A stretch of 64,000 nucleotides of DNA from Ashinkailepas kermadecensis (GCA_034440615.1 JAOTOM010004614.1:62001-126000), one strand, 5' to 3'; shown: positions 22,780-34,390, numbered from the stretch's first letter. The notes: generated by a model not told the origin, from the sequence alone. Made by a program: numbers and translations.

Positions 22780-23537
22780 TTTTCTAAGGTATCGATTTTA
22801 CGACCATACTGCCCTGTTTCAACCGACTCAGCTCGTCGAGATGATAACAAAGAGGTACTATTTGACCCACTTATCTGGATTGGTTCTCCCAGCCAATATG
22901 GCGCCCAATGCCGAAAACAGAGTCTTTTTGAAACGCATTTTGATAAAAATGCCGATCGCCGAACGATATAATTTTTATGCCAAATAGTTAGGCACATATC
23001 AAGGCAATATAAAAACAGTAGCCGTTTTTGATAACACCACTTTGAAAATTATCGACACAGGCTAATGCCTATGCATGCAAGATAATAATTCAAAATGGAC
23101 TCATGAAGGAAATGTATGGCTCCATATCATGCCCATCTGCATGCATTGTTATTGGCGATGCAAACAAGGTCATCTTCAGAGGTAACGTGACACGTTACAA
23201 ATAAAACACACGAGGTTATTGGTGTATATTTATGTAAACAAGTGCCCTACTTTCATTTTCAAACATATATTTCTTTAAAAAAGCAGAGCAAGCTATGATT
23301 TTGTTCTCCTTAAAATTAGGTCACCAGATCATTGGGGTCAAATATAATGATGGTTCAAAACAATTCACATATTTTAAATTGGCATTAAATTAAGACACTG
23401 AATCTACACTTCAATTTTCATTTCTACACCGAAAAGATGGTTTTATATCGAATCGTAAGTACCCATGTTTCGCCATGACCTGAAAATGCCAGAGGATACA
23501 GTTCTTAGCCATGGGGCCTGATGATATTAAGAATGAT
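22780..23537. repeat. Right inverted-repeat arm
   Basis: The reverse complement of this segment matches the left arm in two blocks (19133-19527 and 20802-21150). Similarity ends at about 22780 on the gene side and 23537 on the outer side. With the left arm it frames a structure of about 4.4 kb. Confidence 0.9.
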
Positions 23538-23561
23538 CTAAGGCTAACTTCACTAACATCG

Positions 23562-23810
23562 CAAGCTATGTATTCGCACCGAATTTGGTGTGAATACACC
23601 TTTAGATAATCTTGTTTAATTATATATAATTTAATAAGATTGATTTAATTAATTATATTTAATCTTATTTAATATTTCAGCCACCAGCAGGTGACTGGCA
23701 GTCAGCTGATGATGACTTAAATACCTTGTTCATAAACAAAATGTGGGGGTAGTACTTGAAGATTACCTAAAGGTGTATTCACACCAAATTCGGTGTGAAT
23801 ACACAGCTTG
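23562..23810. mobile_element. MITE with 52-bp terminal inverted repeats
   Basis: A 249-bp element with 52-bp inverted ends (23562-23613 and 23759-23810) that differ at about three positions. Each end is itself a near-palindrome (GTATTCACACC...GGTGTGAATAC), so each can fold into a hairpin. The core is AT-rich and non-coding. It lies only 25 bp outside the right arm of the large inverted-repeat structure. The superfamily is unknown, and no clear target duplication was found. Confidence 0.85.
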
Positions 23811-24255
23811 TTATGCTAGTTAAATTTGCCACATATTGAAATTAACGCCCCAGAATTACCCTGTACACCGATTTTCTTCAATTTCTGAGAGATGAGGGTG
23901 TCGAAATCCGACCCTACTGGTTCTACTTGAAGGTGTGATACTGGGTGAATTCGTGTCCTCGTGTCTGGACGAGCTTCGTCTCACGTGTTCGACTGTGCAG
24001 TGCCGTGCCTACAAGTGGTGTGACCCCGTCACGTGAAAAATGCTGGACGAACAGCACGTCGCCGTGGAGCATCAGAACACGTTCGTCCGCGTCGGGCTGC
24101 CGGCTTTTGACGCGGCCGACGTTGGCACGTGAATTACGCTTCTCTGATGCTGGCATTACGCTTCAATCGACCATGTTTCGCAAAGCAGCTGACTGAGCTT
24201 GCGCCGCAACAGTTCCGCCTTGTCAAGCACTTGGCATGCCAATTGATTCGCCAGA
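23811..24255. other. Unique DNA, nothing recognised
   Basis: Short open frames only. A CpG-richer stretch at about 23950-24130 carries no recognisable product. Confidence 0.4.
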
Positions 24256-25272
24256 ACCACCGGGGACCACCGGGGACCACCGGGGACCACCGGGGACCAC
24301 CGGGGACCACCGGGGACCACCGGGGACCACCGGGGACCACCGGGGACCACCGGGGACCACCGGGGACCACCGGGGACCACCGGGGACCGGGACCACGGGG
24401 ACCACCGGGGACCACCGGGGACCACCGGGGACCACCGGGGACCACCGGGGACCACCGGGGACCACCGGGGACCACCGGGGACCACCGGGGACCACCGGGG
24501 ACCACCGGGGACCACCGGGGACCACCGGGGACCACCGGGGACCACCGGGGACCACCGGGGACCACCGGGGACCACCGGGGACCACGGGACCGGGGACCAC
24601 CGGGGACCACCGGGGACCACCAGGGGACCACCGGGGACCACCGGGGACCACCGGGGACCACCGGGGACCACCGGGGCACGACCGGGGACCACCGGGGACC
24701 ACCGGGGGGACCACCGGGGACCACCGGGGACCACCGGGGACCACCGGGGACCACCGGGGACCACCGGGGACCACCGGGGACCACCGGGGACCACCGGGGA
24801 CCACCGGGGACCACCGGGGACCACCGGGGACCACCGGGGACCACCGGGGACCACCGGGGACCACCGGGGACCACCGGGGACCACCGGGGACCACCGGGGA
24901 CCACCGGGGACCAGCGGGGACCAGCGGGGACCAGCGGGGACCAGCGGGGACCAGCGGGGACCAGCGGGGACCAGCGGGGACCAGCGGGGACCAGCGGGGA
25001 CCAGCGGGGACCAGCGGGGACCAGCGGGGACCAGCGGGGACCAGCGGGGACCAGCGGGGACCAGCGGGGACCAGCGGGGACCAGCGGGGACCAGCGGGGA
25101 CCAGCGGGGACCAGCGGGGACCAGCGGGGACCAGCGGGGACCAGCGGGGACCAGCGGGGACCAGCGGGGACCAGCGGGGACCAGCGGGGACCAGCGGGGA
25201 CCAGCGGGGACCAGCGGGGACCAGCGGGGACCAGCGGGGACCACCGGGGACCACCGGGGACCACCGGGACCA
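24256..25272. repeat. 10-bp minisatellite GGGGACCACC / GGGGACCAGC
   Basis: About 100 copies of a 10-bp unit in homogeneous blocks. The first two thirds are almost all GGGGACCACC, with a few length-altered copies near 24385-24395, 24585-24625 and 24675-24712. From about 24912 to 25238 the unit switches to GGGGACCAGC (about 33 copies), and the last few copies revert to ACCACC. GGGG recurs every 10 bases, so the G-rich strand meets the usual four-tract G-quadruplex rule. Collagen-like GPP open frames across it are composition artefacts. Confidence 0.98.
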
Positions 25273-25482
25273 CCGCGATCACCGGGACGTCGCCGCTGAC
25301 AGCCGACTACGGAATAATTGTTTGCGTAAGAGATGGCAGCTGACGTCTGTCGCTAAGCTGCAGAACATCCGGTTTCCGCTGGCTTATTAGTACCCGCGAT
25401 TGTCACGGCGAAGGCCTTGACTAATTCCATATTATGATTGTGGACCTCTTAGAAAGTCGCACTAACTTCGCATGGAATGGAT

Positions 25483-25957
<475 letters not shown>

Positions 25958-25965
25958 GAATGGAC

Positions 25966-26570
25966 GGAACATTGCCTCGTGCTTTTCTGTGGTCTACGGA
26001 TCAAAACATGTCTGGAGCCATCATGTCCTCGATAGCAGTTTAGCAGACAGCACATTTTCGTTTTGTGCGTGCATAGTCGCGGTATCAATGCGGTTGCCCT
26101 CGGCGGTCCCTCTTCACCAGGCCACCCTATTTATCATACGAGTTTCGGCGTAGAATCTGCGTGGTCTGCCCAAATGGAACCAGTACGGGCTGCCCACGTC
26201 CAGCCCTTCCACGGGCTCATTGTGGGCTGCCCGCGATGGCTCCGCATCACGGGGCCACCATGCTTCCAATTTGACTTTCGACACAGGATCTGCTTGGGCT
26301 GCCCGCGTCGGGCAGTCGTTTCAGCCCGCGTAGTGTCATCGCTGGCGCATCGCATTGTCACTTTCTGGGAAGTAGCCGCGTCTTTCAGATTCAGAATCAA
26401 ACAGGAGCAGAAAAGGACACTTGCAGCCAGGATCCAGTAACAATCAAGCAGTGTAGAAAAATCAAATGTATTCAACATCTGATCAAATGTATTGTATGCA
26501 CGACAATGACGCACCGAAGAGAGTAAAGGAGAATTGCCTCCCTCTCTGTGAGGTGATGGAAACCAATGAA
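25966..26570. other. Unique DNA, nothing recognised
   Basis: Contains several GGGCTGCCCGCG-like words between 26180 and 26310 but no convincing array or exon. Confidence 0.4.
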
Positions 26571-26574
26571 CCGT

Positions 26575-27510
26575 TCCGGGGCCCAGAACATTGCACCGAG
26601 GCCCCAAGTAATCACGCTGAGGTCACAAAAATTGCGCCGGAGCTCCAGAAATCGACCAGACTAAAAAAATCAACCAGGAACCCAAGCAACATTCAGGAGG
26701 AACCCCCTCTAAATCCGACATGGAAAATCGATCTGGCGCCCCCAAAATCGTGCCAGATGCCCTTCAAATCGCGAATGGCCCCCACACAAACCGTGCTGGA
26801 GATCCGACAAAATTACGCATGCCCCCCCCCCAAATAAAAATCGTGCCGGGACCTGAAGATTCTCGCCGAAAGGCAGAAAAGCGACCCGAGCTCCGCAAAA
26901 TTCAGAAGCCCCGAAAATGGCGTCGAACCCAGACCACTCGAATGGTCCGAAAGCTCGCGCATTGCCCCGATAAATCGCACCGGGACCCCCAAAAAAAAAA
27001 ATGTACTGGAGCCTACAAAACCCGCACTGGGCCCCAAACGTTATCGTCGGGGCAACACAACTTCGGGTCGAATCGGGTGTCCATATAAATACAGCGTGGC
27101 ACTAAAACTACACCAGGAGTCCGAAATAGTGTCAAAGACCTCCAAAATGCACCGGGTTCCTAAAAACAACAGGAACATGCGCCGAGGCCCAAATAACAAA
27201 CCGGGGGTCCTAAAAAGCACACCAGAGTCCCTCAAAACGCACCGGAGCCCTCAAAGCACACCGGGGCCGCAAGGCTGGCATGAAGACCTAAAAACAAGAC
27301 GGGACTCGCAAAAAGCGACATGGTCCTACAAAAACCAAACTCACCGGGGCACTAAATAAGGACATCGGGATTTCAAAGATGTGTCAGTCCCTTAAAAACA
27401 CCATGGGTCCACCAAAAAAGCGACATTGCCCTAAAACGTTTCGGGGTTTGAAAATCGCACTGGGGTTCTAAGAACATGCCTCTGGCCCTGAAGCACATCA
27501 GGAGACAAAC
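26575..27510. repeat. Ancient, strongly eroded tandem repeat
   Basis: Over about 950 bp the motif AAAA-CGCACCGGGGCCC recurs every ~20-30 bases in diverged form, for example AAAATCGTGCCGGGACC, AAATCGCACCGGGACCCC, AAAACGCACCGGAGCCC and AAAGCACACCGGGGCC. A-runs and C/G-runs alternate throughout. No two neighbouring copies are identical, unlike the young arrays elsewhere in the window. Confidence 0.7.
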
Positions 27511-27556
27511 ACAAACACAATGGGCCCCAAAAAGATCACCGAGCCAGCGTCTCAGT

Positions 27557-27655
27557 TCGGTAGCCAACCTGCGAGCATATTTAAAGCCAAGGTAGCCAAG
27601 GTAGCCAAGGTAGCCAAAGGTAGCCAAGGTAGCCAACCTGCGAGCATATTTATAG
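27557..27655. repeat. 9-bp repeat between two direct repeats
   Basis: Five to six copies of AAGGTAGCC are framed by two copies of GTAGCCAACCTGCGAGCATA, as if the array arose inside a short duplication. Confidence 0.85.
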
Positions 27656-27659
27656 AACA

Positions 27660-28780
27660 AGCTATGAGGTACATAAAAGCTCAGAGGGGCATCCGGATAT
27701 TTTTGCACACAAAGTGTGGGAAGAAGATAAATATTCTTGAAATTTATTAATCGAGTCCATCATAAGACAAAAAGCATAAAGCAATTAGCCAAAACGTAAG
27801 GGGCCTTGCAGAAACCGCAGAAACGGCAAAAGCGCACACGTGTGGCGAATGCGACGAATGCACAACTCGGGTGGGCACTTGCACGAACGTTGGCGTGGTG
27901 GCGATCGGGCGTTATGAACGGAAATGTATGAAATTGAAAATGTTGCATTATTAAGTTACAGGTGTAATTTGAGCAGTGTGAGCTGACATATCAAGGGATA
28001 CTATAGCAATCCTTCTGAACAGGGAACGAGGAGGGGGCTTGAAATCCGATGACTTATAAGCGATGATGGAGGGTGTTATGTGATGATGGAGGATTTCTGG
28101 CGCGCTGACAGATTTACGCCGAATATGGCAGCCCAGATAGTGTGGGCTCAGCCACGGTTCTTCTAAATAGAGGGCTCGGCCACCCATGAATGCACAGTTT
28201 AACCCCGGAAGCCGCAGCGTTTGGACTGCCCCAGCCGTCTCTCAGTCAGAATCATGTTGAGGTCCATCCAACAGGAGACTGAACAACTGAGCCAACAGTA
28301 GGTACTACGTTGGTGCCCCTCCACATGATAATTTATTTTCCACTAATTGTGTTACTGAAAAACAGAAATTTGCCACATGGAAATATAGTATTTGAAGTCA
28401 GGTCATTTTTCAAAATAGAGGTAGATTGGACCCCTTCAAAATCCGTCTCCCCCCCCCCCCGACAGCCAGCTGTCAGCAGTGGAAATCAACCAGTTGACTG
28501 ACGGATAACTGTAACATAGTTAACTTCGAACCATCTCCTTAGTATAATGAACCAAGCAGCAACATCAGCTGCATCTATTTGTGAATGCATCCAGACTTAT
28601 CGGGGACCGGCGCCTCCGACCGGCATCACCGGCCGTCGGCCGACGTCGGCTCGTCGTCGACGTCGTCAGTCGGCAGTGTACCGCCACGGCTCGCGTCAGC
28701 GGGTGGCGCGGTGCGTGTTGGCCCGGTCAGCTCCGGCGCCGTCGGCCGGCCGGCACCTGCCGCGGACCCACCACGTGGCA
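27660..28780. other. Unique DNA, nothing recognised
   Basis: AT-rich to 28440, then CpG-rich from about 28590. No exon could be defined. Confidence 0.4.
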
Positions 28781-28785
28781 TGGCG

Positions 28786-28870
28786 CTGCACTTCCACCAT
28801 GCAGCGTGTGATCTTCCACTTCCACTTCCACTTCCACTTCCATCACACTTCCACCACGTAGCGTGTGATC
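28786..28870. repeat. (CTTCCA)n hexamer repeat
   Basis: About eight CTTCCA units flanked on both sides by GCGTGTGATC, suggesting growth inside a duplicated segment. Confidence 0.85.
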
Positions 28871-28879
28871 GCCGCACAC

Positions 28880-30284
28880 ATGGGACGTGGCCGGTCGGGT
28901 GTCATCGACCGAGCCCCTCCCTCAGAGGTATGCATATTGCAATAGGTGGCTCCGGCACGTGACTGACGTGTGATGGGGTACACGGCGGCACCGTCCGAGC
29001 AGGGAGCGTGGCTGCCGCTGGTCAGGGTCACAGCAGACGGAGCTGGACAGACGGCTTGAGCGGACGTGCTGTTGGACGGCTGACCGCCGCTCCGGTGTCG
29101 AGAGGAACGTGCGGCACGAGCGTGGGAGCGACACGCGACGATTTCTGTCCATACGACTATTGGGATTGTGTAGGGTGTGTTGCAGGTCGTCGCCGTTTTG
29201 CTTGCATCGGAAGCCCTGTTAATAGAGGGTAAGCATCGGCAGTCACACGTTCGTGCAACTTGTCGCAGACCGAGGTCTGCGCTAGACATCACGAGCAAGG
29301 AGAAGATATCTCTTTTACAGCAGTCCAGTTTGGTTAGCAGGTCACAATCGTGATCGATTTTTTTTCACACCGACATTTAGCCCTCGCAGCGAAGTTGATT
29401 AAAAAACTTAATATATGTTGTGTTTCTCATTACCGTCGCACACTTCCATGAGAGCATCAGGGCAGTCACTAAGGCAGTAATCATACTCAGAGAGATGCAG
29501 CGTCGGATATGCAAGAGTCTGCTGAGGATACACATCCATCAATAGACAGATATCCGCCGAACGTTCATCCCAAGACATTGTCCCGCCAAATTCTAGACAT
29601 CGCGCACTTTGTGGCGGGTTTGAGGCTGGTGTCACGGGAGGAGACACCAGATTTTCCAGAAGTGAACACATATTTTGACCGCTGCCAAAGGCGACGAGCT
29701 GTATTTTCCTTGCGCCTTACCTTGAAGGCGCTCCGCGCTTATCTCCACTCAAATCGTGGCTCTGTTTGGGTGCTGGACTCATCAGATTCCTTGAATAGTT
29801 AGTCAGGGTAGTGGGACAGTCAGGGCTCCTTGGAACGGGCAAGACAGGGGGTGGTTAGAGTCGTGTGATATCGAAAACCATGAACGGCTAGAACCCTGTG
29901 GCACTCAGAGCCCCCGACCGACCTCCGTGAGGGAGGTCGTCCTTCCCTCCATTTGCATATACGCCACTGCATATATGCGCATAAATGCATATATATATAT
30001 ATATATATATATGCATACATCTTCAACCGGTCATCTTATAGGGGACGGTGTTGAGCTACGAAGGTGCACGTAAGCTGTGGATAACTTTTTCCATCAGAAG
30101 TAGCTTATACATAATATTAACTTATCTTAGTTATATAGAAGTAATCAGGAAGAAAATTGCACGAGCCACATTCATATTCCACATCTTGGGGCTATCCACA
30201 TTGCAGTGGCTATTCTTGCTGTGTCAAAGAGCGACAGCGGTGAAACAAACGCATACATCAAACAGGAGCTTCAGTACTTTGGTG
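28880..30284. other. Unique DNA, no gene recognised
   Basis: CpG-rich to about 29240, then AT-rich. A short (AT)n tract lies at about 29988-30012. Open frames are short and unsupported by splice context. Confidence 0.4.
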
Positions 30285-30648
30285 CAGCACCCGAGGAACC
30301 TACCCGTTAACTCATTAGGGAGGCACCTGAGGAACCTACCCGTTAACTCGTTAGGGCGGCACCTGAGGAACCTACCCGTTAACTAATTAGGGAGGCACCT
30401 GAGGAACTTACCCGTTAACTCATTAGGGAGGCACCTGAGGAACCTACCCGTTAACTCATTAGGGAGGCACCTGAGGAACCTACCCGTTAACTCATTAGGG
30501 AGGCACCCGAGGAACCTACCAGTGAACTTATTAGGGAGGCACCCGAGGAATCTACCGTGAACTCATCAGGGAGGCACCCGAGGAATCTACCAGTGAACTC
30601 ATTAGGGAGGCACCCGATAAATCTTCCCGTGAACTCATTAGGCAGGGA
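30285..30648. repeat. 36-bp minisatellite
   Basis: About ten copies of a 36-bp unit containing ACCTACCCGTTAACTCATTA. Copies drift toward the right edge (CCAGTGAACTTATT, CCCGATAAATCTTCC). Confidence 0.95.
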
Positions 30649-31296
30649 GTTACATAGAAGCGTTGTCTGATTGCAAGAGCGCCACTTTCCGGCCTACAGT
30701 TCTGGAAAGGGGCACAATGACGTGGACAACCTGTTCTGCCTGGTACCTCGCACTCAGAGGTCAGTTTTCTAGAAAGGCTGCCACAAGTGGTTCCGATTCA
30801 CGGTATTTGAGCACCAAGTGTGCGAGGCATAATGTGGAGAACTGGCACTTCGGTGCAGGCAAGCGTCCCGGCACTTCACGCAGGTCAGACACGTGGTCGA
30901 ATTCACATCGGCCGAAACCAACTCTAGCATCCAGGTTCAAAATGTTCTATATCCTGTCGAGGTTCTTGGATTCGTTTCCGTATACCGACACAGTAAAGGA
31001 CCCGCGAGAGGACTAGGACCGTGGCCAGTGTGCCGGCACGTAGGTGTCGCAAGTGGACGAGACCGGCCGGGATTCCAGTACACCGACGGCTCAGCAGATC
31101 CGTGCGGGAGTCGCACGAGCGTGCTGTAGCTGTGCAGACGTCGGCTCTCGTACAGATTAGTCCTTAGCCAGGAGCGCGACACCTGTGAGAAGTCGGTCTC
31201 CCATCTGCATCAGCAGCGCTCAGAACGTCGCACCAGTCAGTGGGAGCTCGTTCCCGGCCGACACATGTTCCCACGGCACTTGCTATTCAACATAAC

Positions 31297-31302
31297 TTTA
31301 TT
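31297..31302 (-). terminator. Candidate MIDN poly(A) signal
   Basis: AATAAA on the minus strand (TTTATT on plus), about 1.36 kb downstream of the MIDN stop codon, followed by a modestly GT-rich stretch. Chosen only by position and sequence; other signals are possible. Confidence 0.3.
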
Positions 31303-31869
31303 TACACGCCACGAAGTGAACACACTGACTGCTGGCCACCGCCGCGGCGGCACGTCCGCGTCCTCCGCTCGCCACAGGAACGGACGCACGAGCGCGTCCG
31401 CGGCGTCGTGACCGCGGTGTCACCAACATCTGTGCCCGCTAGCTATCCGCTCCAAAGCTCCGTCACCGCCACAACCGGGCCACGCGGTATAAACATTTGC
31501 ATGGTCTCTCGCCGCCCGAGGCGCTGTCGTTCCAACACAAAACAGAGCTTCTACATGTCTCCCACACGACGGAACACGGACAGGTATATAGACTCGCCCG
31601 CACGGCCCGGCCGGAGTCTGGACGACATGAGACGGTCGGCGTCGCTAGCGGACAGGCCACCAGCCGGCCGTCCGCCGGCGCTCTCACAACGGCCGTGCGT
31701 GAGGCCGGCACGCCTCGTCTCTGGGTAAAGCGGGCCGCCACGAATCGCCCGCCGCTGGGGTCGCCCCACCAACTGCCGCGACCCGGCGCGCTGCACGCGC
31801 ACCGCCTGGTCCGGCACGGGCGCGTCCGTGCGTACAACTAGAAAATGGCGAACGGCGCCCCCGCTATCG

Positions 31870-32190
31870 CAGGCACTCGCAGTGAGGAGCAGCGACACTC
31901 GCAGCGGGGCCCTCTCGCACGACGCCAGCAACGGGGTCTGCTCGCACACTTACGATAACGCCCTCTCACACAATGCGTGCAATTGCCCAGGGCAGAGAAG
32001 TCATACGACACTCGCAATAACGTCCTTTCAAACAACACCTGCAGTAGCGCCCTCTCGCACGACTCTTGCAGTCGTGCGACTCTTGCAGTTGCCCAGCATA
32101 GAGATCACACTCGCGACATCGCCCACCTACACCACCCTCACAATAGCGCTCAATCGCACGGCTCTCGGAAACAACGTCCACTCTGGTCAC
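31870..32190. repeat. Degenerate ~30-35-bp repeat
   Basis: Diverged copies of an ACTCGCA-TAACGCCCTCTCGCACGAC-like sequence recur within what would be the MIDN 3' UTR. Local duplicates such as CGACTCTTGCAGT occur twice in a row at about 32060-32090. Confidence 0.6.
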
Positions 32191-32660
32191 TGGTACACGC
32201 TTACTGACTGTGGCCGCTCGGGTCGGTGGGCGGACAACACCCGGCAGCCGGTCGAGCCGCGGGCATTGGTGGGTGGAGCCATGCTCCTTCTGCGTCATCA
32301 CTGCTCCCTGGACACTCCAGTGCGCTGGCTGCTTGGCCACCGTCCACAAGGCAACTCATCACACCACGGCGTCCACGGTGGCTCTGGGCGCGCTCAGGTG
32401 TCCACTTCTGCTCAGGGAGTGTCTGGATGCTCGCTGGTTCTCAGGGAGCGCTCAAAAGTCTGCTGGTGCATCACGAGCGTTCCCTGTCCACAGTCACTCA
32501 ACGGGCCGTCGCACAGTCATCGAGAAACGGTCTCGCCACCACGACTCAGGACGCCCCGAGGGGGGGGGGGGCGGCCGGCCGTCCCGGCCACACCGCCCTC
32601 CGGCAGGTGTCCAGCCGAGTGGCGGCGGCGTCACGGCTCGACAGGTGGCGGAGCCGGGCC

Positions 32661-32917
32661 TCAGACGGCGCTCTGGCCGCCGCAGGTGACCAGCGCGGCG
32701 GCCGCCACCTCGGACCGGTCGGCGTCCGCGTCGGCCGACGAGGCGCCGCCGCCGCCCTCTGGCCGCGAGCTGGTGGCCGACCAGCTGGTGGTGTAGGGCG
32801 CGCTGCGCTGCGAGCGACGCTGGCGCCGCCGCTGTCGGCGCTCCTCCAGCACCAGCTTCAGACGCTCCACCTTGCCGCGCGTCGCCTGGTTCTCGTCCGC
32901 CGAAGGGCACGGCTCGG
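32661..32917 (-). CDS. Midnolin terminal coding exon
   Basis: Begins at acceptor CCCAATTGCAG|CCGAGC and ends at a TGA (32663-32661), 257 bp with 85 codons. It carries the conserved C-terminal basic helix of midnolin, ENQATRGKVERLKLVLEE followed by an Arg-rich run and SQRSAPY. In mammalian midnolin this helix docks on the proteasome. The remaining 50 or so residues are Ser/Gly/Ala/Asp-rich and not conserved. Midnolin carries unstructured nuclear proteins, including immediate-early transcription factors, to the proteasome without ubiquitin; the fly homologue is Stuxnet. The acceptor phase (two bases) fits the single base left by the exon at 37241-37420. Just upstream of the acceptor lies a (TCAGG)n tract, read CCTGA on the gene strand. 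Confidence 0.85.
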
Positions 32918-32931
32918 CTGCAATTGGGCAC

Positions 32932-32967
32932 GGTCAGGTCAGGTCAGGTCAGGTCAGGTCAGGTCAG
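32932..32967. repeat. (GGTCA)n pentamer, 7 copies
   Basis: Seven perfect GGTCA units. On the MIDN strand they read TGACC, giving tandem CTGAC words whose A lies from 16 bases upstream of the terminal-exon acceptor outward in 5-base steps. Confidence 0.95.
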
Positions 32968-33420
32968 CCGCAGACCACACGGAACGTGCACGGTGACAGG
33001 GTCACGTGTGGTTGGGTCAGATCAGGTCAGGTCAGCTGCAGATCACATGGAACGTGCACGGTGGTAGGGTAGCGTGTGGTCGGGTCAGCTGCTGGCCACG
33101 CCAGCTGGTCACGGAACGTGCACGGTGGCAGGGTCACGTGTGGTTGGGTCAGATCAAGTTAAGTTCACCCCAAGCCCCCGGAACGTGCACGGGGCAGGTG
33201 TGTGTTGTATCAGGTCAGGTCAGCTGCAGACCACACGGAACGTGCACGGTGGCAGGGTCACGTGTGGTTGGGTCAGATCAGGTCAGGTCAGCTGCAGATC
33301 ACACGGAACGTGCACGGTGGCAGGGTCACGTGTGGTCGGGTCACGTGTGGTCGGGTCACGTGTGGTCGGGTCAGCTGCTGGCCACGCCAGCTGGTCAAGA
33401 GCAGGGGTCAGGTCAACTGT
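32968..33420. repeat. Complex repeat with GGTCA and TCACGTG words
   Basis: Five or six irregular copies of a unit running CAGCTGCAGA-CACACGGAACGTGCACGG-TGGCAGGGTCACGTGTGG-TTGGGTCAGATCAGGTCA. A 17-bp subunit (GGGTCACGTGTGGTC) is tripled at about 33325-33370. Each copy carries a TCACGTG E-box and AGGTCA/GGGTCA half-sites. It lies in the MIDN intron. Confidence 0.9.
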
Positions 33421-33429
33421 AGACTACAC

Positions 33430-34240
33430 GAAATAGCCACGATAACATGCTAGTTGCAGACTACACAGGCTAGTCACGACGCCAGGGATCAGATGAACTG
33501 TGGACTAAACTGGATAGCCACGCTGGAATGACCACGCCAGGTCCCCTTAGGTCGGCTGCAGACAACATCGACCGGTCGAGGAACAGGTGACGGGTCACAC
33601 CAAGTCAGCGGCGGGCTACATGGACCTCTAATGTTGGGTGTACGTGTCCTGTCTTCCGCGGAATTAATTGCAATACGCGGATTCAGCTGTCTTCACATTG
33701 CACTCATATGACGAAACTTTTTCAGAACAAAATGTTATTCCATAAAATTGCAGTCAACATGCTTTGAATCGTACCGGAGCAATGCCGTAAACACAGGAGG
33801 TACGCCAAGGAAGACGACAAGCACGTCCCATTCGATGCATCACTATCAATTTATGTCATACAATGCAATATTTACCGTTTAATTGGATGAAACCTTCCAC
33901 TGCACACTATTTACTTCATTTCCTCTAAATAATGACTTGTGTGGGTACAATTAGCCTCATGCTCACAAATGATGAATCGATGTTCAAATTACATTGTATG
34001 AATACACTGATTGGATGTTGGTCAACTATAGTTTTTGTGACATAGTGACGTTTGTGAGTACGAGGCTAATTTTCCCCAGTTATCAGAATGCTGCTCATAT
34101 ATACATATTGCTCACATATTGAACGATCTCGACCATACGCCTAAATATTCATTTAATTCATCTCGCATTCCACCGCAACCACACAAAGCGGCACACGTCT
34201 TCGTCCTGTTTGTGACGAAAGCCCCGTACAAACCCCACAA
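33430..34240. other. Unique AT-rich intron DNA
   Basis: Single-copy-looking sequence inside the MIDN intron. Nothing was recognised. Confidence 0.4.
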
Positions 34241-34390
34241 AACAAACCCACCAAAAAAGGGGCAAAAAAAAACCCACCCCCTCCCCCAAAAAAAAATCTA
34301 AAAAACCACCCCAAAAAAAACCAAAAAACCCCCCCCCAAACTCACTCCCAGGCGCAGGCGCAGGCGCAGGCGCAGGCACAGGCACAGGCG
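34241..34390. repeat. A/C low-complexity tract and (CAGGCG)n
   Basis: About 100 bp of alternating A-runs and C-runs (34241-34345) is followed by seven or eight CAGGCG/CAGGCA hexamers (34349-34390). The A/C tract is unlike anything else in the window and may be poorly resolved sequence. Confidence 0.8.

Noticed and set aside
24256..25272. Array of NF-kB-like sites (GGGGACCACC)
   Set aside because: The unit misses the consensus at one core position and the second variant at more. No independent support.
24129..25343. Collagen-like protein (GPP-rich) of about 400 residues
   Set aside because: Produced by the 10-bp array. Comparable frames exist on both strands, there are no splice sites or signal peptide, and the 10-bp period shifts frame every unit.
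26466..27359. Lys/Pro/Arg-rich protein over the eroded repeat
   Set aside because: Frames are short and broken, and composition follows the A-run/C-run pattern of the old repeat.
32932..32967. Internal telomere repeat (TCAGG is a telomere motif in some beetles)
   Set aside because: Only seven copies, inside a gene intron and next to a larger GGTCA-rich repeat. A local microsatellite is the simpler reading.
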